Assembly (NCBI RefSeq): GCF_950295315.1
Contig: NC_080171.1
Coordinates: forward strand, 91,683,516-91,747,515
Direction of reading: 5' to 3'
DNA: 64,000 bases
Origin: Erinaceus europaeus
Lineage: Eukaryota; Chordata; Mammalia; Eulipotyphla; Erinaceidae
The notes beneath the pieces are model-generated. The model searched no databases. It had not been told where the DNA came from and worked only from the letters and a program-made list of their open reading frames with translations. This document shows, in pieces, positions 11,250-22,959 of the stretch. How positions within the stretch are numbered: position 1 is the stretch's first letter; each line of letters starts with the position of its first letter. Position numbers and translations under genes: made by a program.

Positions 11250-11981
11250 TTCTTAATTCTTTTTAATGACGGTCATTTCCAGTAAGTTGTTACCAAGTCA
11301 TAATCTTTGTTGTGAAACAACTAGAGTTTGCCCCCTCCTTTTTCTTCTTAACTCCATATATAATTTTGAGAGAAAAAAATTTAATTTTTGCATAGAAGTC
11401 CCAAAATTTTAGAGCATCTTCTTGTAATTTCTTGAATCAACGCCATATATTCAGAGGGAGAACTTTATTGCTGAAATAAACAAAGAAAATCCCCAACTAA
11501 TTAGTTCTTAATTCTTTTGACATTATATTAATAGATTCTTTGGAGACCTTGACAAGACTCTCCAGGGGAAAAACATTGTTAGTATTCACAAACAAAACTG
11601 CACACAAATTCAACAGTTCCTCAGACCTTCTGAAATCTATGTTAACATGCCTATTAAACAAGACATATTGTTCGGTCTGCTGAACATGGATTTCTTATAA
11701 TCCCTTACCTGTTTAATTTCTTATGATTCCTTACCTAATTAAGTTCCCATTGCAACCCTTGTATCTGTCAAGTATCTTTTGTTTTAAATCATCATTTACT
11801 GGGTTTTTACAGTGGCAGTGCTGTACTTTATACTGCAAATACAATATAGCAATAAAAGTTGCTAGCCTTAAGGAACATAGAACCTGCCAGAGAAGACATC
11901 AATAAATTAGCAAGCATTTACAAAAACAAATTTAAAAACTGCAATAAGAGGGGCAAAATGGAGAGACAAAACGAAGAATTG
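11250..11981. other. Nothing recognised
   Basis: AT-rich intergenic sequence. The 60-aa frame at 11723 has no recognisable features. Confidence 0.4.
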
Positions 11982-12018
11982 GTCAATTTTCTTTTCTTTT
12001 ATTATTTTGTATGCTTTT

Positions 12019-12295
12019 TATTTTTAAATTTATTTATTCACTTTTGTTGCCCTTGTTGTTTTTTATTGTTGTAGTTATTATTGCTGTTGTTGTTGTTGAA
12101 TAGGACAGAGAGAAATGGAGAGAGGAGGGGAAGCCAGAGATGGGGAGAGAAAGATAGACACCTGCAGATCTGTTTCACAGCCTGTGAAGCGACTCCCCTG
12201 CAGGTGGGCAGTGGGGGCTCGAACCGGGATCCTTATGCCTGTCCTTGAGCTTTGAGCCCCGTGTGCTTAACCCGCTGCAGCTACAGCCCAACTCC
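12019..12295 (-). repeat. SINE type A, first of a three-SINE stack
   Basis: Complete A-type SINE. CAATTTTCTTTT lies before it (near 11983) and after it (near 12296). Confidence 0.9.
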
Positions 12296-12309
12296 CAATT
12301 TTCTTTTTT

Positions 12310-12594
12310 CTTTTAAATATTTTTTAAATGTTTATTTATTCCCTTTTGTTGCTCTTGTTGTTTTATTGTTGTAGTTATTGTTGTTGATGTCATCGTTGTT
12401 GGATAGGACAGAGAGAAATGGAGAGAGGAGGGCAACACAGAGAGGAGGAGAGAAAGATAAACACCTGCAGACCTGCTTCACCAGCTGTGAAGTGACTCCC
12501 CTGCAGGTAGGGAGCTGGAGCTGGAACCGGGATCCTTATGCTGGTCCTTGCTGCGCCACCTGCGCTTAATCCGCTGCGCTACCGCCGGACTCCC
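12310..12594 (-). repeat. SINE type A, second of the stack
   Basis: Complete A-type SINE ending CTACCGCCGGACTCCC, followed by a CT-rich microsatellite. Confidence 0.9.
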
Positions 12595-12671
12595 GTCTTC
12601 TTCTCCTTCTCCTCCTTCTCCTTCTCCTTCTCCTTCTCCTTCTCCTTCTCCTCCTCCTCCTTCTTCTCCTT
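12595..12671. repeat. (CTTCTC)n microsatellite
   Basis: About 75 bp of CTTCTC/CTCCTT units between two SINEs. Confidence 0.9.
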
Positions 12672-12905
12672 TTTTAAAAAAATATATTTATTTTCCCTTT
12701 TGTTGCTCTTGTTTTTTATTGTTGTTGTTATTGATGTCGTCGTTGTTAGGACAGAGAAATGGAGAGAGGAGGAGAAGACAGAGACTGGGAGAGAAAGACA
12801 CCTGCAGACCTGCGACTCCCCGGCAGGTGGGGAGCCGGGGGCTAGAACCAGGATCCTTACACCGGTCCTTAGGCTTCGCGCCACATGGGCTTAGCCCAAC
12901 TTCTG
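12672..12905 (-). repeat. SINE type A, third of the stack
   Basis: A-type SINE with a shortened middle (the TTCACCGCCTGTGAAG segment is missing). Followed by GATCAATTTTCTTTT near 12906. Confidence 0.88.
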
Positions 12906-12949
12906 GATCAATTTTCTTTTATCAAGGTCTTGCAAAAAATAAATATACA

Positions 12950-14640
12950 TTTTTAAAAAATCAGTGATTTAATAATGATCAACATGATTGTGGGGTAAGA
13001 GGGGTACAATTCCACACAATTCTCACCACCAGAGTTCCATATCCCATCCCCTCCATTGGATGTTTCCCTATTCTTTATCCTGCTGGGAGTATGGACCAAA
13101 GATCTTTACGGTTGCAGAAGGCGGGACTTCTGGCTTCTCTGCTGCACATAGGCATTGAGGTTAATCCATACTCCCAGCCTATTTCTGTCTTTCCCTAGTG
13201 GAATAGGGCTCTGGGGAGGTGGGGTTCCAGGACACATTGGTTGAGGTTGTCTGCCCAGGGACGTCAGGTTGACATCATGGTAGCATCTGCAACTTCGTGG
13301 CTGAAAAGCATTAAGATATAAAGCAGAACAAATTGTTTAATAATCAGGAACCTAAAGATAAGAATAGAGCAGATGAGATTCAGGGTTATCTTGCTATAAG
13401 AAGATAGATAATCTCTGTAGGCATATTCCAAGGAGCCCATAACTTTACTAATTTTTGCCTGGGCCTGACAGCTAACGTGCAGATGGGCTAAAAGTATTGT
13501 CTGGGAAGATAGTGTTAGAGTTGGGAATAGGACCAGAAAGCTGAATCAGGGCAGAGAGTAGCTCCCAAATGTTAGAAAAGTATATAAATATTTTTTTAAA
13601 TTTATTTTTTATTTAAGAAAGGATAAATTAACAAAGCCATAGGGTAGAAGGGGTACAACTCCACACAGTTCCCACCACCCAATCTCCGTATCCCATCCCC
13701 TCCCGATAGCTTTCCCATTCTCTATCCCTCTGGGAGCATGGACCCAGGGTCGTTGTGGGTTGCAGAAGGTGGAAGGTCTGGCTTCTGTAATTGCTTCCCT
13801 GCTGATATAAATACTTTTAACTGTATATCCCAGCAATCTGACCTAGGACCCATGTCAATTCATATTTAGCACAGGAGCCTGTGTAACCTCTTCATCCCTG
13901 TTGGTTTGAGGTCACATTCCATGGTTATAGCTGGGAACATTCTAGGCTGCACTCATTTCAGGACCAGTCTCCCTCAAGTGGCAGAGTATGTTGACCCAGC
14001 CTCCCTTTAGAGAGTGGGGCAGTTTCTATCATTGTTCTCCCTTAAGGGCAATGTCCTGTAGAGGCCCACAAGAGCGTTTATGATGTTGTTCCTGATGGAG
14101 ATGACCAGTGATGGTGGAGAGAGGGATCTGTTAGAGGTCTAGGCTCATCATATCTATGTGGGATTTCCCTGACTAGGGCCCCGGATGATGGGGTGGCCTG
14201 GTAGTGACCAAAAAGGTAATCATTGAAGTGTGCTGGTCTCTTGCCCTTATCCTACTTTTGTAGTCCTTACTTTATCTTACAGGGTGAGACTTAGAATAAT
14301 TGAGGGAAGTGAAATAGGAAGTAGGTGAGGAGTGTATCTAGGTCTAAGTAGAAAATATTTAATTAAGTACTTTATGGTGTCTTTTTTTTTAGATCTTTCT
14401 ACTTGCTTACTGCACTTACTGAGTCACTGCAGACTACTGCACACTTATGGATACATGTGCACATAAGGCCTACCTCATGGGCCCTGGTCTATGTCTAGGT
14501 TCTGTAGCTTTGTTAGATTCCTTTGTCCCCACAACCTCTAGCATTTGTTGTTGTTATCCTTTCTGATGTGTGACATTTTCACAAGGATGAGCTGGTTATC
14601 TCATTGTTGTGCATAAACATTCTTAAGAATGTTATGGGGA
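12950..14640 (-). mobile_element. L1 long-type 3'UTR with a scrap of ORF2
   Basis: Minus-strand L1 3' region closely matching 16450-19000. At the 5' side, GTCCCCACAACCTCTAGCAT and GATGAGCTGGTTATCTCATT match antisense ORF2 at 9900-9985, but the sequence between is missing. Interrupted by another L1 3' end at 13590-13812. Confidence 0.8.
13590..13812 (-). mobile_element. 5'-truncated L1 3' end nested in an L1 3'UTR
   Basis: About 220 bp from the T-run to GTAATTGCTTCCCTGCTG, homologous to 8129-8345. Flanked by TATAAATA(T/C)TTTT at about 13579 and 13807. Confidence 0.8.
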
Positions 14641-14808
14641 TGCACTGGGGACAATATAATGGTTATGCAAAAGATTTTCATGACTGAAGCTCCAAGGTCT
14701 CAGGTTCAGTTCCTAGCCCCACCAAAACCCAGAACTGAGTAGTGCTCTGGTCTTTCTTTCTGTATCCTTCTCACTCATTAAAATAAAAGTAAAATAAAAG
14801 TAAAAGAA
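14637..14808 (+). repeat. SINE type D
   Basis: ACAATATAATGGTTATGCAA, GGTTCAGTTCCTAGCCCC, CTGAGTAGTGCTCTGG, then an (AAAATAAAAGT)n tail. Confidence 0.8.
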
Positions 14809-14812
14809 TGAT

Positions 14813-14963
14813 ATAGGTGTTGGGTGAGGTAGAACACATGCTCAAAGGTCTGGGTTCAAGCCCTGGCACCAAGGATGGCACTTGTGGAGTAGTGCTATAG
14901 TGTCTTTACTCTCTCTCTCTTTCCCTCTCTAAAAACAATAAGGAATGAAAAAAAAAAAAAAGG
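14813..14963 (+). repeat. SINE type F
   Basis: AGGTAGAACACATGCTCAAA, GGGTTCAAGCCCTGGCAC, CT repeats and a poly(A) tail. tRNA-like boxes are present; distinct from types A-D. Confidence 0.6.
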
Positions 14964-14964
14964 C

Positions 14965-15685
14965 CAGGGAGGCAGTTTTGTCTATACACAAAGCTCCAAC
15001 ACCGCATGAAAAAAAAAAAGCCCCTAAAACAAATGACATCATAAATCCTGACATATATAAAGAGTCACATGAGTTTAGTTGTTGATTTAGAATGGTAGTG
15101 AACATAAAGGCTAAGACGCTTCCTTAGTTGGGGCAGAGATAAGGAAAGACAATATTGACATGACTTTATCAGTTGGTTTGACAATACAAAGGAAACCACA
15201 AAATATTGCTTCCTTTATTACTGAAACACTTCCTTTATTACCCAAACCTACTCTTATTGCATGTAAAGAAAACATTTTGCCTGTTTTTCTGCAACTGCCT
15301 TAAGTCTACTGTTGAACATACAAGATTTAAATCCTATTTATTATTAATACAAACAAGCAACATGTTGTAAATTTAACATTGTTCAGTGATTTTCATTTTC
15401 TAAATGGAAGTATCAGAGAGCCTATACAACAATTATTACAGTAATTTCTCCATAAAATATCCTTGAAAAATGTGTTGATAAAGCTTCTAAACATTTGCTT
15501 AAATGCTGCTTTTTGTTTACTAGTTAAACACTTCAGATAACATCATTTCATGAAAGGTGCTTTGCCACTATGGATTTTTGAGTGTAACTAAGCACATTTT
15601 TCACTTTGTAGTTACTGATTTAATTATAATGGAGTATATGATATTAAAAAAATATGTCTCTTGTACTGCCATGGAAAATAAATAC
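14965..15685. other. Nothing recognised
   Basis: AT-rich intergenic sequence without a repeat or open frame that I recognise. Confidence 0.4.
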
Positions 15686-15840
15686 AAGCTGGGGAAATAG
15701 TATAATGGTTATGCAAAAAGACTTTCATGCCCCAGACTCCTAGGTTCAATACCTAGCACTACCATAAGCCAGAGCTGAGTAGTGCTCTGGTTTGTCTATC
15801 TTTCTTTCTCTCATTAAAATAAATAAATAAATAAATAAAT
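15686..15840 (+). repeat. SINE type D
   Basis: GAAATAGTATAATGGTTATG, AGGTTCAATACCTAGC, GCTGAGTAGTGCTCTGG, (AAAT)n tail. Confidence 0.8.
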
Positions 15841-15988
15841 TTAAGATTTTATTTATTAATTAATGAGAAAGATAGGAGGAGAGAGAGAAAGAACCAGACA
15901 TTACTCTGGTACATGTGCTACTGGCAATTGAACTCAGGACATCATGCTTGAGAGTCTAATGCCTTATCCACTGTGCCACCTCCCGGGC
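15841..15988 (-). repeat. SINE type C
   Basis: Reversed C-type: GAGAAAGATAGGAGG body, GCAATTGAACTCAGGAC, head ending TTATCCACTGTGCCACCTCC. It abuts the D-type SINE tail to tail. Confidence 0.8.
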
Positions 15989-16024
15989 AACTAAATAAAC
16001 ATCTTTTTAAAAAATAAAACAATA

Positions 16025-16248
16025 AGGGGCTGAGTGGTGGCACACCTGATTAAGCACACGTTACCATGTGCAAGGAACCAGGTTTGAGCCTCCAGTCCCC
16101 ACGTGCAGGGGGAAATCTTTGCAAATAGTGAAGCAGTGTTGCAGGTATCTCTCTTGCTCTCTACCTCTCTCTGCCATCTTAATTTCCCCTCTTGATTTCT
16201 AGGTGTCTCTATCCAATAAGATAATTTAAAAAATAATAAAAAAATACA
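16025..16248 (+). repeat. SINE type B
   Basis: GGGGCTGAGTGGTGGCACAC head, CCCCACGTGCAGGGG linker, CT body, ATCCAATAAGATAATTT tail. Confidence 0.85.
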
Positions 16249-16357
16249 ACCAATTTTGATAATGTAATCCAGTATATGTCTTTACATAATTATTAAAATA
16301 TGAATGCAATATTTAAAAAGTTTAAATTTAACTGTTTTTTAAAATATATCCTGTTGC

Positions 16358-16412
16358 TGTGGTATATATATATACATATATATATATATACATATACATA
16401 TATATATATATT
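16358..16412. repeat. (TA)n/(CATA)n microsatellite
   Basis: Alternating TA with a few C interruptions. Confidence 0.9.
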
Positions 16413-16795
16413 TACTTTCTCTTGAAAATTGAATTTGTATAGTTTTATTTCTATTTTTTATTTTTATTTAACAAGACTATGGGATAAGAGGGGTGCAGGT
16501 CCATACAATGCCCATCCCCAGAGCTCCATATTCAATCCCCTCCCTTGACAGCTTTTTTATTCTTTATCCCTCTGGGAATATGGACCCAGGATCATTGTGG
16601 GATGCAGAAGATGGAAGGTCTGGCTTCTGTAATTGCTTCTCCACTGAACATGGGCTTTGGCAGGTTGATCCATATTCCCATCATGTCTTTCTCTTTCGCT
16701 AGTGGGGCGGGGCTCGAAGACACATGGTGTCCTCTGCCCAGATCATGGTATCATCTGGAACCTGGTGGCTGAAAAAGAGTTAAGATATAATGCAG

Positions 16796-17137
16796 AAGGT
16801 AGTCAGGTGGTAGTGCAGCGGGTTAAGCGCAGGTGGCACAAAGCACAAAGACCGGCATAAGGATCCCGGTTTCAGCCCCCAGCTTCCCACCTGCAGGAGA
16901 GTCGCTTCCCAGGCAGTGAAGCAGGTCTGCAGGTGTCTATCTTTCTCTCCCCCTCTCTGTCTTCCCCTCCTCTCTCCATTTCTCTCTGTTCTGTCCAACA
17001 ACGATGACATCAATAATAACTACAACAATAAAACAACAAGGGCAACAAAAGGGAATAAATATAAAAAAAAAACAAAAAAAGGGAATAAATATAAAAAATA
17101 TAAAAAAATATAAAAAACCAAAAAACATCATTAAAAA
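16796..17137 (+). repeat. SINE type A
   Basis: Complete A-type SINE with a long degenerate AAATAT tail. Target-site duplication AAGATAT(A/C)ATGCA at 16782-16795 and 17138-17149. Confidence 0.9.
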
Positions 17138-18092
17138 AGATATCATGCATAACAAATTGCTGACTAATCATATACCTTAAGGCAAAAATATTGCAGGTGA
17201 AGATTTGGGGGTCTCCATTTTGGGAAAAGCTATATATTCCAAGATATATTCCAAGGGGCCTGTGACTTCACTAGTTTTTACAAACTTCACCTGACATCTA
17301 ATGTGCAGGTGGACCCAGATTATTGTCTGGGGAGATGGTGTTATAGTTGGAAAAAGGACTAGAAAGCTGGATCATGGAAAAGAATAGCTCCCAAATATGG
17401 GGAAAGTGTATAAATATTGTTAACTGTAAACCCCATCGATTTGATCTGGGGCCCGTATTCAGCACAGGAGCCTATGTAACCTCTGCATCCCTGTAGGTCT
17501 GAGCTCACATTCTGTGGTAACGGCTAGGAACATACCAGGCTGCACTAATTTCGGGACCCATCATCCTTGGGTGGTAGGTAGAGTATGTTGTTCAACCTCC
17601 CTTCGGAGAATGGAGCATTCCCTACCATTGTTGATCCACATTGAGGGCAATGCCCTACAGGAGCCCACAAAGGGGTCCATTATTTACTATAACCAAATTA
17701 TTTGTCAGCTGGGTCCATTATGTTATTCCTAATGGAGAGGACCAGTGATAGTGGCAAGAGGGATCTGTTAGAGATCTAGGCCCATCATATCTGTGTGGGA
17801 ATCCCCAGGACTCCCTGACTAGGGCCCCAGATGATGGGGTGGCCTGGTAGTGACTAAAGAGTCATTGTTAAAGTATGCCAGTCTCTTGCCATTATTCAGC
17901 TTTTGTATCCTTACTTTGTCTGACAAGGTTAGATGGAATGATTGAGGGATGTATATATATAGTAGGAGGTTGGTGGGGAGTGTATCTAGGTCTAAGTAGA
18001 AACTGTTTCATTAGGTACTTTAAGGCGTCTTTTTAGGTCTTTCTAGTTGCTTGCTTTATTTATTGATTCACTGAAAATTATTATGCACTTTT

Positions 18093-18638
18093 TAAAAAAA
18101 TTTATTTGTTCCCTTTTGTTGACCTTGTTTTTTTTAAAATATTTATTTATTTTTTCCCTTTTGTTGCCCTTGTTTTATTGTTGTAGTTATTATTGTTGTT
18201 GTTGGGTAGGACAGAGAGAAATGGAGAGAGGGAGGGGAAGACAGATAGACACCTGCAGACCTGCTTCACCGCCTGTGAAGCGACTCCCCTGCAGGTGGGG
18301 AGCCAGGGTTCGAACCGGGATCCTTATGCCGGTCTTTGTGCTTTGCGCCACCTGCGCTTAGCCCACTGTACTACAACCCGACTCCCTGTTGACCTTGTTT
18401 TATTGTTGTAGTCATTGTTGTTGATGTTGTCATTGTTGGATAGGATAGAGAGAAATGGAGAGAGGAATGGAAGACAGAGAGGGGAAGAGAAAGGTAAGAC
18501 ACCTGCAGATCTGCTTCACTGCCTGTGAAGCGACTCTCCTGCAGGTGGGGAGCTGGAGGCTCGAACCAGGATCCTTTAGCCGGTCCTTGCACTTTGTGTC
18601 ACCTGTGCTTAACCCGCTGCGCTACCACCTGACTCCCG
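18093..18638 (-). repeat. SINE type A (outer), split by another A-type SINE
   Basis: The tail part is at 18093-18131. Body and head resume at 18387 and end CTACCACCTGACTCCC. Confidence 0.85.
18132..18386 (-). repeat. SINE type A (inner), nested in the outer SINE tail
   Basis: Flanked by the perfect 15-bp repeat TGTTGACCTTGTTTT at 18117-18131 and 18387-18401. Confidence 0.92.
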
Positions 18639-19020
18639 CAGTTTTGTTTTAAGGTATATATTTTCCTCTAATTCATGGATACATGTACATATGCTCATGG
18701 GCCCTTGTCTATATCTAGGTTTTGAGTTTTGTTAAGAAATGCACCACCTGAAATGGAATCAAGAGTCATATGAGCTAGGAAAGGTCTCACTAGAGCAATG
18801 AAGCTGAAGGGTTGACATTCTACACCTGAAATTTCTGGACACAGTCAGACTTAAAGCATGTGGTACTGGTTGCACTGATTAGGTTGGGACCAGCATATTC
18901 AGTATCAGTTGATAGGAATTAAGAGAAGCATGCAGGAATGTGAGGCCCACCCTAGAGTTTCCAGGACTGGGAGATGTATGGGCTTTACAGAGAAAGGGGA
19001 AGGTTCCTGCTGTCTTAGGG

Positions 19021-19050
19021 TTTTAGTATATGTGCTGCCGAAGTGAGCAC
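19021..19050 (-). pseudogene. U6 snRNA 5' fragment (30 nt) inserted in an L1
   Basis: The minus strand begins GTGCTCACTTCGGCAGCACA and continues TATACTAAAA. This matches the first 30 nt of U6 snRNA with one substitution (G to A at position 7). Flanked by direct repeats CTGTCTTAGGGTTT at 19010-19023 and 19050-19063. The homologous L1 at about 9000-9025 has the repeat only once and no U6 segment, so it serves as the empty site. Far too short to function as U6. Confidence 0.88.
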
Positions 19051-19600
19051 TGTCTTAGGGTTTAAGAAGGCAATAGAGAGTTATTGCTATAACCAAATTA
19101 TTTGGCTATTGGGTTAACTTTGAAAATTCCATTGTTAGGATTTGCTGTATCATTCAAGACCTCACCATAATTTATGTCCTTTTATGCTATTTATATATAG
19201 CTGTATCTTATAAAGTAATGCCACCAGTTGCTCTGTTCTCCCTGGTCTAAGCTGTTAGAAGATTTAATACTTTAGTGAACAAGTCATTATTAGAAATGTA
19301 TTGATAATTCGAGCCCAATGTTAAAATTCAATCTGATTACCAATTTGAAGTCTTAAGTGCTTAGATTGAAGGATTATATACTCAGCCTATGGTCTATGTA
19401 TCGAAAAGCTTGAGACATTTAATCCATTTTTCCCCTTTCATGTTAATTAAATAGTTATTTGTGAGACTGTAAGTTAATAGGAGTGTATATTAACATAATT
19501 CCTATCACTAAAGGCCTGTGTCCCTCCCACTGCCCCCCCCCCCAACCTAAACTGAACATCTCCGCCCAGAGATTTTTACTTTGGTGTCATTGTTTAGTTT

Positions 19601-20000
19601 TATTTCTATCAGCCTTATTCTATATTCTTAAAATACTACCCAGTTTATACATATCATAGAATCTTATGTATAGTGTATAAGGTATAATACAAAGTAATAA
19701 AAGTTATTTTATTGTGTAAATGGGGAGGGGAAAAATGGGATTTTAAATAGTTTAAATATCAACCAGTTAAAATTGAAAAAAATAATTAAAGTCTGTGGCT
19801 CTCTCAGCACAAAGAAAAGCTTAACTTATTTCTTTTTCTTTCTCATAGTAGCCTTTGGATTGCTAGGTGGTATTCCCATTACACATCATTAGCTTTGTCA
19901 AAATAGAAAATCTTCAATGTTACCTCAAAAATAATAAAAAGATATATTCTCATCATAAATTACCTAATGTATAATGTGGTTCTTGTCAATACTATACTAA
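19601..20000. other. Nothing recognised
   Basis: AT-rich intergenic sequence downstream of MEGF9. Confidence 0.4.
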
Positions 20001-20004
20001 ATTT

Positions 20005-20286
20005 TTTTAAATATTTATTTTATTTACTTATTCCCTTTTGTTGCCCTTGTTTTTTTATTGTTGTAGTTATTATTGTTGTTGTCGTTGTTGGATAGGACAG
20101 AGAGAAATGGAGAGAGGAGGGCAAGACAGAGAGGAGGAGAGAAAGATAGACACCGGCAGACCTGCTTCACCGCCTGTGAAGCGACTCCCCTGCAGGTGGG
20201 GAGCCGGGGTTCGAACCAGGTTCCTTATGCCAGTCCTTGTGCTTTGCGCCACCTGCGCTTAACCCGCTGCGCTACAGCCCGACTCC
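20005..20286 (-). repeat. SINE type A
   Basis: Complete A-type SINE with ACTAAATTTTTTT on both sides (about 19995 and 20287). Confidence 0.92.
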
Positions 20287-20638
20287 CACTAAATTTTTTT
20301 TTATATCTATGAAAAATCCAAAAGAAACTTTTTTTCCTTCAAAAATTTCATAGAAATTCCCAAGAATAAACCAGAATAAATGTTAACATGCTTTTTTTTC
20401 AGCAGATCTTTTCCATTTCCCCCTCCCCCCAACCCCTATTCTCCCTGTCCCTCAAATGGAAGCCACACTTTAAAGGAAGTCCTTAGTACAAAATGTCTGG
20501 TCAATAAATGAAGGGCTGACAGATTTTTATGAAGTAGCCTGAAAATAAATGATTTATGACATATATATATTAAAAGATTCCCGACCACGACCACTTAAAA
20601 AAGTAAAACAAGTCTACAACAGGTACAAATTATATACA

Positions 20639-20644
20639 TTTATT
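20639..20644 (-). promoter_or_regulatory. Candidate MEGF9 poly(A) signal (AATAAA)
   Basis: The plus strand reads TTTATT, so the minus strand reads AATAAA, followed by a T/GT-containing stretch (ATTTGTACCTGTTGTAG). Cleavage would fall near 20615-20625. It is the most distal good signal before the intergenic SINE region. Another AATAAA lies near 21017. Confidence 0.45.
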
Positions 20645-22241
20645 TTTAATAATTTTAAATAACACTCTTGTATAAAGTCTTTCATATATTCAAATCATAC
20701 ACAAATTAGAAATGCATCATGAAGCATATGCATGTTTTAAATTTTGTGTTAGAATTTTAGTAACAGATATATAAGTTTAATGTTTCAGAAACATTCCCTA
20801 ACTGCTTGGGCTAAAATTTAATGTGATACCGTGCTTGTGCCTAGCATCAAAACTTAACTTTAAATCTTTTAGCTTTGGACTAACTTAGATCTGAAGCCCA
20901 CGGCTCACTTTGTAAGCTGCTGTTGCAGTTATTGCATGTACATAAATGATAAGAAAGAATCCCAGCTGCTTTTGAAAAAGCATTCAACCACTGACATTTT
21001 AATGGTCTGTAACTTTTATTTCATTGATAATAATTGACTTATTTAGATAAATCAGTACATTTTTCTGCTTTCCCCCTTGGCTTAGTCACTGGTTAAAGAG
21101 AAAACTTGCATTTATCTCCCATTACTCCCCTGCAAACACCAAACTTATGTTAGCTCTCAAACTCCTAAGTACCAAGGAGATCAAAACAGATCAAAAGCTT
21201 TCTGTGTATGAGGCCAGAATGCTTTCTGAGCTTTAACAAGTCAAACAGAGTTAGTTTTTACTTCTCTAAACTTTCTGTCAGAGAGTTGAAAAAATTCAAC
21301 TCCTGAAATAAATAAAAATTGAACTCCTAATACCCCAAAAATCTAGCAAGGGAATGTTCATTATAGATGGTGGTAGGTCCACCATGTGTTCTGTAAAAAT
21401 TACAGGGTCAAGCAAGGCAAAAGACCTAATTATTCTATCCCAACTGAAACTGTCTAGAAGTACTATTGCTTTAGCTTTCTGCCTCCAAAATAGCACAAGG
21501 AAAAAAAGAAAAACATATAGAAAGGCTAAATGTCCTGAAGGCATTTAGCTGACCAAAATGAACTAACTCACCAATGAATATTGCTATATTGGTCAGTGTT
21601 TCTGGCAATAGTGGAGCTAGAGAGTAGTAATGAAATTTGGGGGATTCTAAAAAATTTTTTTTTAATTTCTCTTTTTCCATCACATTTTCATTCTATTCTC
21701 TTCAGATAACCCTAAGAGTAACACATTAAGTCCATAGGACCTTAGTATAAATGAAATTTAGATTTCATTAAACTTTTTCTCTATAACTGGAGAAATTCCA
21801 TTAAAATGATACCTCTGGGAGGTTGAGGGAGGGAAGGAGGGGAAAATGCAGGAAGACAGCCTAATACAGCCTGGGCCACCTGTTAGAATGCATAAGGAAG
21901 GGTTTTATTAAGATGAATTAATGATGAAAATATTATTTAATAATAGTATTTGTCACTTAGCAATAGGATTCAACTAGTCTTATTTGACAATAAGCACACA
22001 ATCTAATTCTTAGATAAAAATTCTTCCAATATTAAGCTTAGTAAAAGACCAGTGGGATCCTGGCATTCAACACCATAGTTCATGGAGATTATGCCTTTAG
22101 AAGAATGAGTCTTGGGCAATGCAGTTCATACAATTTTCCTAGTTTGTTTTTGGTGGTAGGTCACTCCAGGATTGAGTAGTATTTTAGATTAAAATTACTT
22201 TCACCAGCAAAAATCAGAGGACAATAAAAAATATTCAAAGC

Positions 22242-22374
22242 AATTTTTTTTTTTTTTTTTTTACCAGAGCACTGCTCAGCTCTGGCTTATGGCAGTATGG
22301 GGGGATTGAACCTGGGATTTGAGAGCCTCAGGCATGAAAGTCTCTTTGCATAACCATTATGCTATACCCCCATC
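22242..22374 (-). repeat. SINE type D in the MEGF9 3'UTR
   Basis: T-run, ACCAGAGCACTGCTCAGCTC, GGATTGAACCTGGG, head ending ATAACCATTATGCTAT. Sense to the MEGF9 transcript. Confidence 0.85.
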
Positions 22375-22959
22375 CTCAAAGCAAATTTTAAGACTAAATA
22401 CTCTCAATGGGATTTTTCCCCCTCTGGGAAAATTTAAGAATGTGACTTTGTAGCTATTAGTATTTAAAGATAAATGTTTATGAGTCTCTTTTTTGCAATT
22501 TTTTTTCCCCTCAAGGAACCTTTATACAGCCAGTATCTAGACTTGGACTCTTAGACGCCAACAAATGTTCCTTCTTTCTCTCTGAGGTTAACTTCAATCT
22601 AAACAAATGTTTATTTCTCACTATCTTCAAACCCTGACTTTGTGCAGATGGCAAACTGAAAGAAAGGTAAGTATGCCGCTGTATATGAATATGGGGCTGT
22701 TGCCAGACAGAGGTTTTCCTTTCCGGTTTAGAAGGATTAATTCACTTAAATGAAGCACAAACCAGTAGTTTAGTTTTCTTTTCAACTACATCAGCTTCAA
22801 ACAACAATCTTCCCATAGTTTTTCCACAAAGTCCTTCAAGGATATATGGTACTAGGTTGTGCCTTGTACTTATGAAAATTAGAAACATTTAAAAATGGAA
22901 CTCTTTCAGTCTTCTTGTGCCCAGGGCTAAACAATTTCTGCATTAGCATATAGTTGAAA

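Larger units (their letters stand above)
16450..19600 (-). mobile_element. L1 long-type 3'UTR, about 2.2 kb of L1 after removing insertions
   Basis: Continuous homology to 12950-14500 and to 8129-9420 without any ORF2. Interrupted by an A-type SINE (16796-17137), a double SINE (18093-18638) and a U6 fragment (19021-19050). It ends near 19600 at TTTTTACTTTGGTGTCATTG, the position that directly follows ORF2 in other copies. Confidence 0.8.

Noticed and set aside
12548..12967. 139-codon Ser/Pro-rich frame
   Set aside because: Generated by a CTTCTC microsatellite between two SINEs.
16796..17137. tRNA genes suggested by A-box and B-box-like sequences in the many SINE heads
   Set aside because: All are SINE heads with degenerate stems and attached CT-rich bodies. 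I find no isolated cloverleaf-forming tRNA gene.
1..20600. Exons of a neighbouring gene downstream of MEGF9
   Set aside because: No open frame in this region has domain-like content. All longer frames fall on repeats.
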